A stretch of 64,000 nt of DNA from JBHHZM01 sp046758065. Its GTDB lineage: Bacteria; Pseudomonadota; Alphaproteobacteria; JAAXGF01. A program made the position numbers and the translations under genes. The notes under the pieces were generated by a model, which was not told the DNA's origin, searched no databases, and saw only the letters and a program-made list of their open reading frames with translations. The stretch is from assembly GCA_046758065.1 (NCBI GenBank), contig JBHHZM010000001.1, forward strand, positions 1-64,000. Reading direction: 5' to 3'. Of this stretch, positions 26,732 through 36,167 are shown in pieces; positions within the stretch are counted from its first letter, which is position 1; each line of letters starts with the position of its first letter.

Positions 26732-27385
26732 CTATTCCGCCGGATCCGGATCGAGACCCAGGGCGGCGAGCGCCGCCCGGTAGACGGCCTCGGCGTCGAG
26801 ATCGCTGGTATCGAGCACCACGCCGTCGGTCGCCGCCGCCATCGGCGCGACCTCGCGTCCGGCGTCGCGGGCGTCGCGTAACGCCATCTCGCGCGCGACC
26901 TCGGCGCGCTCGCAGACCACGCCGCGGGCGCGGAGTTCGCGGTATCGGCGCTCGGCGCGAACCGCGGGACGGGCGGTGACGAACAGCTTGTGAGTCGCGT
27001 CCGGGAACACCACGGTGCCGATGTCGCGACCGTCGATGACCGCGCCCGGCGGCGTGCGGCCGAAGCGGCGCTGGTATTCGAGCAGCGCCGCGCGCACCTC
27101 GGGAATCGCCGAGACGACCGAGGCCGCTTGGGACACCGCCTCGTCGCGCAGATCGTCGGCCGCGACATCGGCGTCGTCGAGCGCCCGCGCCGCGATCACC
27201 GCCTGCGCCGGATCGGCCGGATCGCCGCCCTCGCGCAGCACGCGTGCGGCGACGGCGCGGTAGAGCCGGCCGCTTTCGAGATAGCGCAGGCCGAGGCGGG
27301 CGGCGAGCCGCCGCGCGAGCGTTCCCTTGCCCGCGGCCGCCGGGCCGTCGATGGCGATGATCGTCGGCTTCGCCGGTTCAGCCAA
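26732..27385 (-). CDS. cmk: Cytidylate kinase
   Basis: Phosphorylates CMP and dCMP, 217 residues. P-loop [19 protein letters not shown] (about residues 8-26), then [12 protein letters not shown], the conserved [15 protein letters not shown] and the [10 protein letters not shown] lid region. No ATG fits. The frame starts with TTG at 27385, preceded by GGGGGCGG and overlapping the aroA stop by 8 bases. The aroA-cmk-rpsA order is widely conserved. Confidence 0.94.
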   Translation of the reverse strand: MAEPAKPTIIAIDGPAAAGKGTLARRLAARLGLRYLESGRLYRAVAARVLREGGDPADPAQAVIAARALDDADVAADDLRDEAVSQAASVVSAIPEVRAALLEYQRRFGRTPPGAVIDGRDIGTVVFPDATHKLFVTARPAVRAERRYRELRARGVVCERAEVAREMALRDARDAGREVAPMAAATDGVVLDTSDLDAEAVYRAALAALGLDPDPAE

Positions 27386-28706
27386 TATCCGCCCCCAGCC
27401 CGGCGCAGAGCTCGACGAAGCCGGGAAAGCTGGTGGCGATGGTCGCGCCGTCGTCGATCGCGACCGGCCGGCGCGCGGCCATGCCCAAGACGAGGAAGGC
27501 CATGGCGATGCGGTGGTCGAGACGACTTTCGACCCGTCCGTCCCCGGGCGGCGGGCCGGCGCAGCCGGCAACCCTGAGGTCGTCGCCGGCGATCGTGACG
27601 CCGACGCCGCAGGCGGAAAGACCACGGGCGATTGCCGCGAGCCGGTCGCTCTCCTTGACGCGGAGTTCGGCAAGTCCGCGCATCACCGTCTCGCCCTCGG
27701 CGCAGGCCGCGGCGACGGCGAGGATCGGGTATTCGTCGATCATCGTCGGCGCCCGCGTCGCCGGCACCTCGACGCCCGACAGCGCACTCGCCCGCACGAC
27801 CACGTCGGCGACCGGCTCGCCCGCTTCCTCGCGGGGGTTCGCGAACGCGAGATCGGCGCCCATCTCCCGGAGCGTGGTGAACAGGCCGGTGCGCAGCGGG
27901 TTGACGCCCACGCCCCGCAGCGTGAGCGTCGAGCCGGGCACCACGAGTCCGGCGACGGCGAGAAAGGCCGCCGCCGACGGATCGCCCGGGACGGCGACGG
28001 CGCGGCCCGAGAGTTCGGGCTGGCCGACGACGGTGATGGTGCGGGCGCCGTCGTCGTCCGGCGCGATGCGCAGTTCGGCGCCGAAGTGACGCAACAGCCT
28101 TTCGGTATGGTCGCGCGTCGGCGTCGTCTCGATTACCGAGGTCTCGCCCGGCGCATTGAGGCCGGCGAACAGGACCGCCGACTTGACCTGCGCCGACGGT
28201 TCCGGCACCGGGTAGACGATCGGCAAGGGATCCGCCGCGCCGACGAGCGCGAGCGGCAGGCGGCAGCCGCGACGCGCGACGATGCGCGCCCCCATGCGCT
28301 CGAGCGGCCGGGCGACACGCCCCATGGGCCGCGCGCACAGGCTGTCGTCGCCGGTGAACTGACAGGTGATGGGATGGCTCGCCACCACGCCCATCAACAA
28401 CCGCGCGCCCGTGCCGGCGTTGCCCATGTCGAGCGTGGCCGCGGGTTCGGCGAGCCCGCCGACGCCGCAGCCCCGGACCCGCCAGACGCCGTCGTCGCCG
28501 CGCTCGATTTCGGCGCCCAGCGCGCGTAGCGCCTGCGCAGTGCGCATCACGTCGTCGCCCTCGAGAAGGCCGCCGATCGAAGTTTCGCCGACGGCGAGAG
28601 CGCCGAGCATCAACGCCCGGTGCGAGATCGACTTGTCGCCAGGGAGCAGGGTCTCGCCGACGAGCGGACCGGCGGGTCGGGCGGTAATCGGCTTCGGGAT
28701 CGGCAC
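27378..28706 (-). CDS. aroA: 3-phosphoshikimate 1-carboxyvinyltransferase (EPSP synthase)
   Basis: Sixth step of the shikimate pathway, 442 residues. The N-terminal [18 protein letters not shown] carries the substrate-binding Lys-Ser pair; [14 protein letters not shown] is the PEP/glyphosate loop; [12 protein letters not shown] and [12 protein letters not shown] are the C-terminal signatures. The NAGTGAR loop resembles the class II form more than the class I NAGTAMR. First gene of the minus-strand cluster; 187 bases separate it from the divergent zinc-ribbon gene. Confidence 0.96.
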   Translation of the reverse strand: MPIPKPITARPAGPLVGETLLPGDKSISHRALMLGALAVGETSIGGLLEGDDVMRTAQALRALGAEIERGDDGVWRVRGCGVGGLAEPAATLDMGNAGTGARLLMGVVASHPITCQFTGDDSLCARPMGRVARPLERMGARIVARRGCRLPLALVGAADPLPIVYPVPEPSAQVKSAVLFAGLNAPGETSVIETTPTRDHTERLLRHFGAELRIAPDDDGARTITVVGQPELSGRAVAVPGDPSAAAFLAVAGLVVPGSTLTLRGVGVNPLRTGLFTTLREMGADLAFANPREEAGEPVADVVVRASALSGVEVPATRAPTMIDEYPILAVAAACAEGETVMRGLAELRVKESDRLAAIARGLSACGVGVTIAGDDLRVAGCAGPPPGDGRVESRLDHRIAMAFLVLGMAARRPVAIDDGATIATSFPGFVELCAGLGADIG

Positions 28707-28893
28707 GGGTTCGTCGCAAAGCGAAGTTCAGGCCCGGCGCGCCGGGCTCGGTTGTCTCTATCACACCTCGGGACGCGGCGACAGAGCCGCCGCGCAGAGG
28801 GTTGAAATTTGTTTTTGACAGCACCGCGAGTTCGTGGCAAGTGGACTGCCCGCGCTTCGCCAAGACGGGATCGACAGGGGGTGTCGAACGGTG

Positions 28894-29265
28894 ATGAAAC
28901 CGGAGTGGGGCAGCAAACGGCTGTGCCAGAATTGCGGCGCACGTTTCTACGACCTTAAACGTGATCCGATCGTCTGCCCTAGGTGCGATATGCCTTACGT
29001 GGCTCCGGCGCCCGCGAAACCACGTCGCGCGGCGACGCCCGCGAAACCGAGCGGCGCGCCCAGGGCTGCGCTGCGACCGATCGAGGCAATCGTTACCGTC
29101 GAGGCGGCGCCGCCGGACGACGAGGTTGCAGTCGTCGCCATCGAGACCGATGACGAACACGCCGGTCAGGACATCATCGAGGACGCCTCCGAACTCGGCG
29201 AGGACGAGGACGACATGGCCGAGGTGATCGAGTCGGGCCACGAGGAGCCCGAAGACGAGCGCTGA
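28894..29265 (+). CDS. Small zinc-ribbon acidic protein (TIGR02300-type)
   Basis: Protein of 123 residues whose N-terminus MKPEWGSKRLCQNCGARFYDL and following VCPRC form a zinc ribbon (Cys at about residues 11, 14, 28, 31). A Pro/Ala linker and a very acidic C-terminal half rich in Glu and Asp follow. This pattern, with KRLCQNCGARFYDL, is a family found in alphaproteobacteria with no assigned function. ATG 28894 is chosen at the family N-terminus; a GTG lies just before it. A TTGACA at 28815-28820 is a possible -35 box, but I see no good -10. Confidence 0.85.
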   Translation: MKPEWGSKRLCQNCGARFYDLKRDPIVCPRCDMPYVAPAPAKPRRAATPAKPSGAPRAALRPIEAIVTVEAAPPDDEVAVVAIETDDEHAGQDIIEDASELGEDEDDMAEVIESGHEEPEDER

Positions 29266-29287
29266 ACGTCGCGGGAAGCTTTTTCCC

Positions 29288-29316
29288 TTGCGCGATCCGG
29301 GCCGGCTTCCTACCTT
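29288..29316 (+). promoter_or_regulatory. Possible promoter of tRNA-Ala
   Basis: TTGCGC (29288-29293), 17-base spacer, TACCTT (29311-29316), about 45 bases before the tRNA. The region also holds a GGCCGG/CCGGCC inverted repeat. Confidence 0.35.
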
Positions 29317-29360
29317 TCCGGCCGGCGAGGTCGTCTGCGCACCGGACCATTCCCCTTGCG

Positions 29361-29435
<75 letters not shown>

Positions 29436-29632
29436 CTACCCTCGCAAGTTCTTGAGTTCCCGATAACATTCTGATTTTTCGGAAGTTCCTTCCCCTTGAA
29501 AGGGACGGAACCGTGCCTGAGCTCCCGCCTCTCCGCCACCGCCCGCCGTTTCCGGAAAGGCGCGATCGCCGCTTGATCGCCGCGACGGCGCGCGCGATCA
29601 TCGCCGAACCGTCGCAGAGGATGGGATATCCC

Positions 29633-31993
29633 ATGCCAGCCAAGGCGCTTTCCGCCGCCGAGATCGGCCTTCCCCGTTTCGACCCCGGGGACGCGCAGTC
29701 CGGCGAGGTGTTCGCGTTGTCGAGTCATCGCCGCGCGCGCGAGGCGCTCGAGTTCGGGCTCTCGGTGCCCGACCCGGGCTTCAACGTGTTCGTTCTCGGC
29801 GAGCGCCGCAGCGGCCGCATGACGGCGACGCTCGGCTTTCTTGGCGACTACGTCGCCGACAAGCCGCCGCCCGACGACTGGATTTATCTCAACAACTTCC
29901 GCCGACCGCATCGCCCCAAGCCCTATCGCCTTCGGGCGGGCGAAGGACGCCGCCTGCGCGCCCGTCTTGCGCGGCTCGTGACCGAGTTGCGCGAGGCGCT
30001 GTCGGCGACCTTCGAAGGCGAGGCGTTTCAGGAGCGCCTGCGCCGCAGCGGCGAGACGTTGCGCGAAAGTCTCGCCCGCGAGATCGAGGCGGTGCGCGCG
30101 GACGCGCGGACGCGCGGGCTCGACGTGATCGAATCGGCAAACGGACCGGCGATCGTCGCCGTCGACGACGACGGCAGTCCGCTGTCCGGCGATCAAATCG
30201 CGCCCGAACGGCGCGCCGAGACCGAAGCCGCCGCGCGTGAGATCGAGCAGCGTCTGCGCGAGGTAAACCGCGAAGCGGCGCGCCGTCGCACCGCGGTCGT
30301 CGAGGAAGTCCAGGGATTCCAGCGCGACGCCGCCGGGCGCGCTATCGCCGCACCGTTCGCCGCGGTCGAGGCGGCGTTCGACGGCCACCGGGGGCTGACG
30401 CGCTGGTTCGCCGAAATGCGTCGCGACGTGGTCGAGAACCTCGAGCTTTTCCGCGAACCGGCGAAAGGCGAAACCCCGCCGACCGGCGGCCCGCCCGAGC
30501 GCCGCTACGCCGTTAACCTGTTCGTCGACCACAGCGACGATCTCCATCCCGGCGTCATCGTCGAAGCCAATCCGACCTACCAGAACCTGTTCGGCCGCAT
30601 CGAGTATCGCCAGGTCGGCGGCGCGCTCGATACCGACTTCACCCTGATCCGTTCCGGCGCGCTGCACCGCGCCAACGGCGGCTGTCTGGTGCTGCGCGCC
30701 GAGGACCTGACCGCGACGCCGGCGATCTGGGGCTTCCTCAAGAGCGCGCTGCGCGACCGCGAGGTCCGCATCGAGGAGGTCGGCCGCGGCGGCCCGCCGA
30801 TCGCCGGCGCGCCCCGGCCCAAACCCATCCGCCTCGACGTCAAGCTGATCCTGATCGGCGGACCGGAGCACTACTACACCTTCTTCTCGCTCGATCCCGA
30901 TTTCGAAAGCCACGTCAAGGTCAAGGCCGACATCGACGCGGACATGGAAGCCGACACCGATAACCTCGCCCGTTACGCGGGCCTGATCCGCGGCTTGGTC
31001 CGTGACCGGCTCGGGGTGGCGTGCGACGACGAAGCGGTTGCGCATCTCCTCGGCATGACCGCGCGCTGGGCCGGCGACCGCGGCAAGCTGAGCTCGCGGT
31101 TCGAGCTTCTCGAAGACGTCCTGACCGAAGCCGCGCAAGGTGACGGCGGCGCCCGACCGGACCGCATCACCGAACAAGCGGTGAAGACCGCCATCGCCAA
31201 CCGGCGGCGGCGCAACGCCCGCGTCGAGGACCGCATGCAGGAGGCGATCGCGCGCGGTCGGGTGATGATCGCGACCACCGGCGCCGCCGTCGGCCAGGTC
31301 AACGCGCTCACCATCCGCGACCTCGGCGACCATGCTTTCGGGGCGCCGAGCCGGGTCACCGCGCGGGCGAGCCCGGGCCGGCGAGGGGTCATCAACATCG
31401 AACGCGACGCCGACCTCGGCGGTCCGATCCAGCAGAAGGGGGTGATGGTGCTGCAAGGCTTCCTCGCCGGCCATTTCGCGCGCCGCTTCCCGCTGTCGTT
31501 CAACTGTTCGGTGACGTTCGAGCAGACCTACGGCGGGGTCGAGGGCGACAGCGCCTCGCTGGCCGAGCTTCTCGCCATCCTCTCCGACCTTGCCGGGGCG
31601 CCGCTGCGCCAGGACCTCGCGATCACCGGCTCGGTCAACCAGCGCGGCGAGGCGCAGGCGATCGGCGGCGCCCATCACAAGGTCGAAGGGTTCTTCCGCA
31701 CCTGCGACGACCGCGGCCTGACCGGCGATCAGGGGGTCGCCGTGCCGGCCGCCAACGAAAGCGACCTCGTGCTCCGCGACGACGTGGCAGCGGCGGTGGC
31801 GAAGGGCCGCTTCCACGTCTACAGCGTGACCGGCGTCGACGATGCGGTAACGCTGTTCACCGGCATCGAGGCGGGGGTCGCCGACGACGACGGGCGCTAT
31901 CCGCCGGAGACGGTCTATGGCCGCGTCGCGACGCGGCTCGAGGCGTTCGACCGCATCCTCGCCGCGCGCGAAGGCGGCATGCTGCAAAGCTGA
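29633..31993 (+). CDS. Lon-related ATP-dependent protease family protein
   Basis: Protein of 786 residues of the Lon-like group related to E. coli YcbZ/LonH. The C-terminal Lon protease domain is clear: the catalytic Ser lies in VEGDSASLAELLAIL (about residue 640) and the Lys in IGGAHHKVEGFF (about residue 682). The N-terminal ATPase is divergent: GERRSGRMTATLGF stands in the P-loop position, and NGGCLVLRAEDL in the Walker B position. ATP hydrolysis is therefore doubtful. ATG 29633 is chosen because AGAGGATGGG lies at a suitable distance; ATG 29621 is an alternative. Substrates are unknown. A hairpin CGGCGG/CCGCCG (32015-32031) after the stop is a weak terminator candidate. Confidence 0.9.
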   Translation: MPAKALSAAEIGLPRFDPGDAQSGEVFALSSHRRAREALEFGLSVPDPGFNVFVLGERRSGRMTATLGFLGDYVADKPPPDDWIYLNNFRRPHRPKPYRLRAGEGRRLRARLARLVTELREALSATFEGEAFQERLRRSGETLRESLAREIEAVRADARTRGLDVIESANGPAIVAVDDDGSPLSGDQIAPERRAETEAAAREIEQRLREVNREAARRRTAVVEEVQGFQRDAAGRAIAAPFAAVEAAFDGHRGLTRWFAEMRRDVVENLELFREPAKGETPPTGGPPERRYAVNLFVDHSDDLHPGVIVEANPTYQNLFGRIEYRQVGGALDTDFTLIRSGALHRANGGCLVLRAEDLTATPAIWGFLKSALRDREVRIEEVGRGGPPIAGAPRPKPIRLDVKLILIGGPEHYYTFFSLDPDFESHVKVKADIDADMEADTDNLARYAGLIRGLVRDRLGVACDDEAVAHLLGMTARWAGDRGKLSSRFELLEDVLTEAAQGDGGARPDRITEQAVKTAIANRRRRNARVEDRMQEAIARGRVMIATTGAAVGQVNALTIRDLGDHAFGAPSRVTARASPGRRGVINIERDADLGGPIQQKGVMVLQGFLAGHFARRFPLSFNCSVTFEQTYGGVEGDSASLAELLAILSDLAGAPLRQDLAITGSVNQRGEAQAIGGAHHKVEGFFRTCDDRGLTGDQGVAVPAANESDLVLRDDVAAAVAKGRFHVYSVTGVDDAVTLFTGIEAGVADDDGRYPPETVYGRVATRLEAFDRILAAREGGMLQS

Positions 31994-32104
31994 CCGGGGA
32001 AAAGGTACCCCGCACGGCGGCGCGTCCGCCGATTCATCGTTGGTTTACTCTTTTTTGTTTGTCTGAGTTGTATTTACCGGTCACCAGCCGCAGGAAGGGC
32101 GCAG

Positions 32105-32959
32105 GTGCACTCAGGTCTCATCATACTCGCCGAGGACGACGACAAGCTCCGCAAGCTTTACTCCGACTATCTCGGCCACCAGGGTTTTACGATCGTCGCC
32201 GCCAAGAACGGCGCCGAGGTTCTGCCGCTGTTGCACAACCTCACCCCGAGCATTCTCATCCTCGACATCATGATGCCGAAAATGGACGGTATCGAAGCCT
32301 GCCGGCAGGCCCGCAAGATCATTGGCGCGGACGTGCCCGTTATTTTCCTCACGGCGAGTGACGCCCTCGACCGGCTCCACGAATGCATGGCGGCGGGGGG
32401 CGACGATTATCTGATAAAGTCATCGAAACTGAACGTCCTTCTGCAGCGCGTGATCCATTGGACGCGGGCGACCTCCCGCAGTGAGACCAAGCGCCGGCGC
32501 GCCGAAGTCCTCAAGGAAATCAAAGCGGCCGTGGAGAACGCCAAACTCGACGCCGATCACGGCCACGACCTGACCGCCGACAGCGACGACATGGTTCGCC
32601 AGATGTCCGAATTCATTGCGGCGGCGAGATCGGCGGCACCGGAAAAATTCGGCGGCACCGTCGAGGAAAAACGGTTTCTTCTCGGTTATGCGACCGGCGT
32701 TGCCGACCATTGGTCGGAGAACGCCGCGACCATACGGCCGCGTTTCATGGCTTACCTGCGGGCGGTGCTGGCCGAATCGAACCTGCTGACGCAGGAAGAA
32801 ATTTCGCAGATGCTGGGCGCCTTCGCCGAACTCTCGGCGGAGAGGCTGTTCAAGACGGCCCGGATACGCGGCCAGTACGACTGCCTCGAAGCGGAAAATC
32901 AGGGTTCCGAATTCATCCCCACGGGGCTCGCCAAGTTCGCGCAGTCGGCAGCCGCCTGA
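32105..32959 (+). CDS. Response regulator with receiver domain and uncharacterised helical C-terminus
   Basis: Protein of 284 residues. Residues 1-120 form a receiver: acidic pocket AEDDD, phospho-acceptor Asp in LILDIMMPKMDG (about residue 55), the switch Thr in IFLTAS and Lys in DYLIKSS. The remaining 160 residues are predicted helical and show no DNA-binding, cyclase or GGDEF/EAL signature. GTG 32105 follows AGGAAGGG. It converges with the EAL gene, with 13 bases between the stops. The pairing suggests, but does not prove, a shared signalling role in which the receiver acts through protein contacts. Confidence 0.85.
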   Translation: MHSGLIILAEDDDKLRKLYSDYLGHQGFTIVAAKNGAEVLPLLHNLTPSILILDIMMPKMDGIEACRQARKIIGADVPVIFLTASDALDRLHECMAAGGDDYLIKSSKLNVLLQRVIHWTRATSRSETKRRRAEVLKEIKAAVENAKLDADHGHDLTADSDDMVRQMSEFIAAARSAAPEKFGGTVEEKRFLLGYATGVADHWSENAATIRPRFMAYLRAVLAESNLLTQEEISQMLGAFAELSAERLFKTARIRGQYDCLEAENQGSEFIPTGLAKFAQSAAA

Positions 32960-32972
32960 TCCTTGTCGGGGC

Positions 32973-34637
32973 TCAGGACACCCGGCGTTGCTGGATCGGG
33001 CCCACGCCCATCGTCGGCTCGCCGAAGAGATACCCCTGACCATAGCGCACCCCCGCTTCCTGCAGGAAGGCGGCGACGTCCTCGTTCTCGACCATTTCCC
33101 CCACCGTATCGATGTCGAGCTCGTGGCACAGGTTCGCCATCGACCTGAGGAACGCCTTGCCGTTGGGCTTGGTCAATGATTCACGTACATAGACGCCGTC
33201 GATCTTGACGTAATCGACGTCGAGGGCGCGCAGGTACTGGAAGGCCGCCGAACCGGCGCCGAAGTCGTCGAGGCATATTTGGTGCCCGCGCGCGCGGAGC
33301 CCGCGGAGAATATCGTTGATCGCATCGAGGTCCTTGATCTTCCATGATTCGGTGACCTCGAACAAAAGCTGATTGCGCATCGACCCACAGCCTTCGAGCA
33401 GCTTGTGCAATTTGTCGACGAACGCCGGGCTGGTGAGCGAGCGCGCCGAGAGGTTGACGGCGACACTGATGTCGCCGCCGCTCTGGTGTGCGCTCCTGAT
33501 CTTGTCGATGACCTTGCGGCACATCGTGAGGTCGAATTCTGCGATCAGTCCGACTCCCTCGAGGAAGCTGATGAACTTGAACGTCGACGGCTCCAGCGTC
33601 GTATCCTGCACTCTTACGAGCGCCTCGTAATGATGCACCTCGCGCGTCGCCAGGTCGACGATCGGCTGAAACACCTGATCGTATGCTCCGGTCGTTATAA
33701 TCTGCTTGCAGGCGTTCATTCTCTTACGCGTCTCGTCGAGCATCAGCTTGTAGCTCTCGGAGAGATCGGTGATCGTGAAGTCGCCGTGCGATTCAGAGAA
33801 TTTGTTGATGGTGTAGATCAATGCCTGGGCGCAATCGGCCTCGGAGGCGTCATCGGCTTCGAGCTCCATCGTCGTCGTCGCCACGTTCAGCCCTTCGTCC
33901 GCCGGGTCGAGATCGGCGGCGTGCTGCACGATCATCTGTTCGAGCGCGGCGACATCGAGCCCGGGCTCGTGGACAAGACCGTATTGTTCGTCGTCGAGCC
34001 GCCCCGCCGAGGAGCCATTGACCGAACTGGCTTTCAGGTAGGTCGTGATGCTGCTGACGAGTTCGTCGGTACGCTCGGCGTCGAGCCGCTTCTTGAGGTC
34101 CTCCAGACCCTCGAAGCTGAGCAGCGTCATGTTGTACGCGTGGTCGTGATCCTTGCCGGCGGCGAGGGCCTCGGTGGCGATCCGTGAGAAAGCGTCCTTG
34201 TCGAGAAGGCCGGTTTCCCGATCGTCGGCGCGTTGGTCTCCGATCTTCTCGCCCACCCCGATCCGCGGAGCGCTCAGGGCGAGGAACACACGCCCTTCGT
34301 AGCCCGGGAGTGCCAGGCCGACCATGGTGACGCGCCGCGGAGTGCCGTTTCGTTGCAGAAAGCGGACGTCGATGGGGCCGAAGCGTCCCTCCGTGGTCGG
34401 AATCATCGTCGCCGCCCTGACCAGTCCGTGGTCGGCACCGATCACCAGATCGAACAGCGAGACTCCCGTCAAACGCTCCGGCGCGCACCCCGTAAGCCAC
34501 TGGATGGCGCCGTCGGCGTATTTGATCGATTGCTCGGCGTCCACTTCGAGAAAGGCGTCCGCGGCGGCGAAGGCGAACGCGACGAAGCGGTTGCGCTCGT
34601 ATCGCCAGTTAACGCCGTCCTTGGAAGGGGTGACCAT
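32973..34637 (-). CDS. c-di-GMP phosphodiesterase: PAS, degenerate GGDEF, EAL
   Basis: Protein of 554 residues. A PAS-like domain (about 10-130) is followed by a GGDEF-like fold whose signature is lost (GRLDDEQYGLV in its place, about 210-225), then an EAL domain (about 310-550). The EAL catalytic set is present: EALVR, VNLSAR, FEVTES, LDDFGAGSAAF, VKIDG, GEMVEN and YGQGYLFGEP. Phosphodiesterase activity is therefore expected, with the GGDEF-like part perhaps regulatory. ATG 34637 is chosen as the start of the PAS-like region; the frame is open upstream to 34712. The promoter region carries two copies of a 9-base motif. Confidence 0.9.
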   Translation of the reverse strand: MVTPSKDGVNWRYERNRFVAFAFAAADAFLEVDAEQSIKYADGAIQWLTGCAPERLTGVSLFDLVIGADHGLVRAATMIPTTEGRFGPIDVRFLQRNGTPRRVTMVGLALPGYEGRVFLALSAPRIGVGEKIGDQRADDRETGLLDKDAFSRIATEALAAGKDHDHAYNMTLLSFEGLEDLKKRLDAERTDELVSSITTYLKASSVNGSSAGRLDDEQYGLVHEPGLDVAALEQMIVQHAADLDPADEGLNVATTTMELEADDASEADCAQALIYTINKFSESHGDFTITDLSESYKLMLDETRKRMNACKQIITTGAYDQVFQPIVDLATREVHHYEALVRVQDTTLEPSTFKFISFLEGVGLIAEFDLTMCRKVIDKIRSAHQSGGDISVAVNLSARSLTSPAFVDKLHKLLEGCGSMRNQLLFEVTESWKIKDLDAINDILRGLRARGHQICLDDFGAGSAAFQYLRALDVDYVKIDGVYVRESLTKPNGKAFLRSMANLCHELDIDTVGEMVENEDVAAFLQEAGVRYGQGYLFGEPTMGVGPIQQRRVS

Positions 34638-34719
34638 CGTGCCGGGGTTCGCCTGCTGACGCGCGGTGGACTCGCAATGACCGCCTGTCCGGCAAAGGCC
34701 ACTGGTTGCCAAATAGCTC

Positions 34720-34799
34720 TATATACATCGATAATGAATCATCGCTTAAAGGATCACACTGGACTTCTGCTCCTATACATCAGGCGTAGGATGAATCAT
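34720..34799 (-). promoter_or_regulatory. EAL gene promoter with two copies of ATGAATCAT
   Basis: Minus-strand promoter TTAAGC (34749-34744), 18-base spacer, TATATA (34725-34720). The near-palindrome ATGAATCAT lies in the spacer at 34734-34742 and again upstream at 34791-34799, 57 bases apart. A site between -35 and -10 suits a repressor, and the second copy could allow looping. A third copy (reverse complement) is at 53351-53359, before the MshEN-FecR gene. Confidence 0.4.
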
Positions 34800-34885
34800 T
34801 CCTCCGAACGAAGAACGCCGTATTGCGTGCGACGGTCGGCGGGTCCGCGCTCAAAATCGTAACCGCCCGGGCGACGGGAGGAGCC

Positions 34886-36004
34886 ATGCCCCGTATTCGA
34901 GATCTCGGCCTCTGCCGCGGTGCCCTGCCGGCCGGCGCGCACAACGCCATCACCGACGTCGCCGGCGTGGCGGTGGGACATTGCACCGTCATCGAAGGCG
35001 ACGGTCGCTGGGAGGGCCGCGGCCCGTTTCGCACCGGCGTCACGGTGATCCTGCCCCATACCGGCAATCTCTACGAAGACAAGGTCGCGGCCGCGGTCCA
35101 CGTGATCAACGGCTTCGGCAAATACGCCGGGTTCGAGCAGGTGCGCGAAACCGGCAATATCGAGACTCCGATCGCGTTGACCAGCACGCTCAACACGCCG
35201 CGCGTCGCTGACGCGCTCATCACGCTCGCGATCGAAGAAAACCCGTACATCGGGGTTGGTTTCGAGGTGTCGGGCCGCCAGGGCTACGCCAGCGTCAATC
35301 CGGTGGTCGGCGAATGCACCGACGGATACTTAAGCGACGTGCACGCGCGGCGCATCGGCGAGACGGAGGTCCGCACGGCGGTATCCGAAGCGACCGCCGG
35401 CCCGGTCGCACAAGGCAGCGTCGGCGGCGGCACCGGTATGAGCTGTTTTGAATGGAAGGGCGGCATCGGCACCGCCAGCCGCGTCGCGCCTGCGAAGGCC
35501 GGCGGTTTCACCGTCGGCGTGCTGGTGCAGACCAATTTCGGCCGCGCTTCCGAACTCGTCGTTTCCGGCGTGCCGGTGGGTCGACACATCGTTCCGCCGA
35601 ACGCCCGGGCGCAGGACGATGACGGCTCGATCATGATCGTGATCGCGACCGATGCGCCGCTCGACGGGCGGCAATTGGAACGGCTGTCGAGGCGCGCCGC
35701 ATTCGGGCTCGCCCGCACCGGCAGCACCTGCCACACCGGCAGCGGCGACGTCGTGATCGCCTTCAGCACCGCCTACCGCATCCCCGACCGTCCCGAATCG
35801 CCGCTCCTGTCGCGCCCGACCCTCGCCAACGAACACCGGGTGCTGACCGCGCTCGGTCAGGCGGTCATCGAGGCGGTGGAAGAGGCGATCCTCGACAGCA
35901 TGTTCATGTCCGGGACGATGGTCGGGCGCGACGGCAACACGCGCCACGGCCTGCCGGTCGACAACGTGGTCGAGCTGGTAAAGAGCTACCGCTTCGGCGC
36001 CTGA
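34886..36004 (+). CDS. P1-family (DmpA-type) N-terminal nucleophile aminopeptidase
   Basis: Protein of 372 residues of the DmpA/BapA family, self-processing Ntn hydrolases that cut D- or beta-amino-acid N-termini. Features: start PRIRDLGLCRGALPAGAHNAITDVAGVAVGH, NPVVGECTDG, GGGTGMSCFEWKGG, GVLVQTNFG, and DDDGSIMIVIATDAPL, where Gly247-Ser248 corresponds to the Gly249-Ser250 self-cleavage site described in Ochrobactrum DmpA. Two chains of about 247 and 125 residues are expected. No signal peptide, so cytoplasmic. ATG 34886 follows GGGAGGAG. Divergent from the EAL gene. Confidence 0.92.
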   Translation: MPRIRDLGLCRGALPAGAHNAITDVAGVAVGHCTVIEGDGRWEGRGPFRTGVTVILPHTGNLYEDKVAAAVHVINGFGKYAGFEQVRETGNIETPIALTSTLNTPRVADALITLAIEENPYIGVGFEVSGRQGYASVNPVVGECTDGYLSDVHARRIGETEVRTAVSEATAGPVAQGSVGGGTGMSCFEWKGGIGTASRVAPAKAGGFTVGVLVQTNFGRASELVVSGVPVGRHIVPPNARAQDDDGSIMIVIATDAPLDGRQLERLSRRAAFGLARTGSTCHTGSGDVVIAFSTAYRIPDRPESPLLSRPTLANEHRVLTALGQAVIEAVEEAILDSMFMSGTMVGRDGNTRHGLPVDNVVELVKSYRFGA

Positions 36005-36082
36005 CGACGCGCGCCCGACCCGGCGCCCGGCCCCGGCACCCCGACTGTCACCGTCTTGAGAACACGCGCCGCCGCCCGAAGG

Positions 36083-36097
36083 TTAAGCCGTCGTTAA
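36083..36097 (+). promoter_or_regulatory. CtrA-consensus site upstream of the Sel1-repeat gene
   Basis: TTAA (36083-36086), seven bases, TTAA (36094-36097): an exact match to the CtrA box TTAA-N7-TTAA of alphaproteobacteria, inside a direct repeat of GTTAAGCCG. It lies 70 bases before the start of the Sel1-repeat gene. The site is in a GC-rich region, where two TTAA at exact spacing are not expected often, but binding is unproven. Confidence 0.4.
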
Positions 36098-36167
36098 GCC
36101 GGCCGGGCTACAACGGAAGCGGGCGCCCCGGCGTCCCGTATCGGCCCGCAACGGAAAAGACGCCGCC

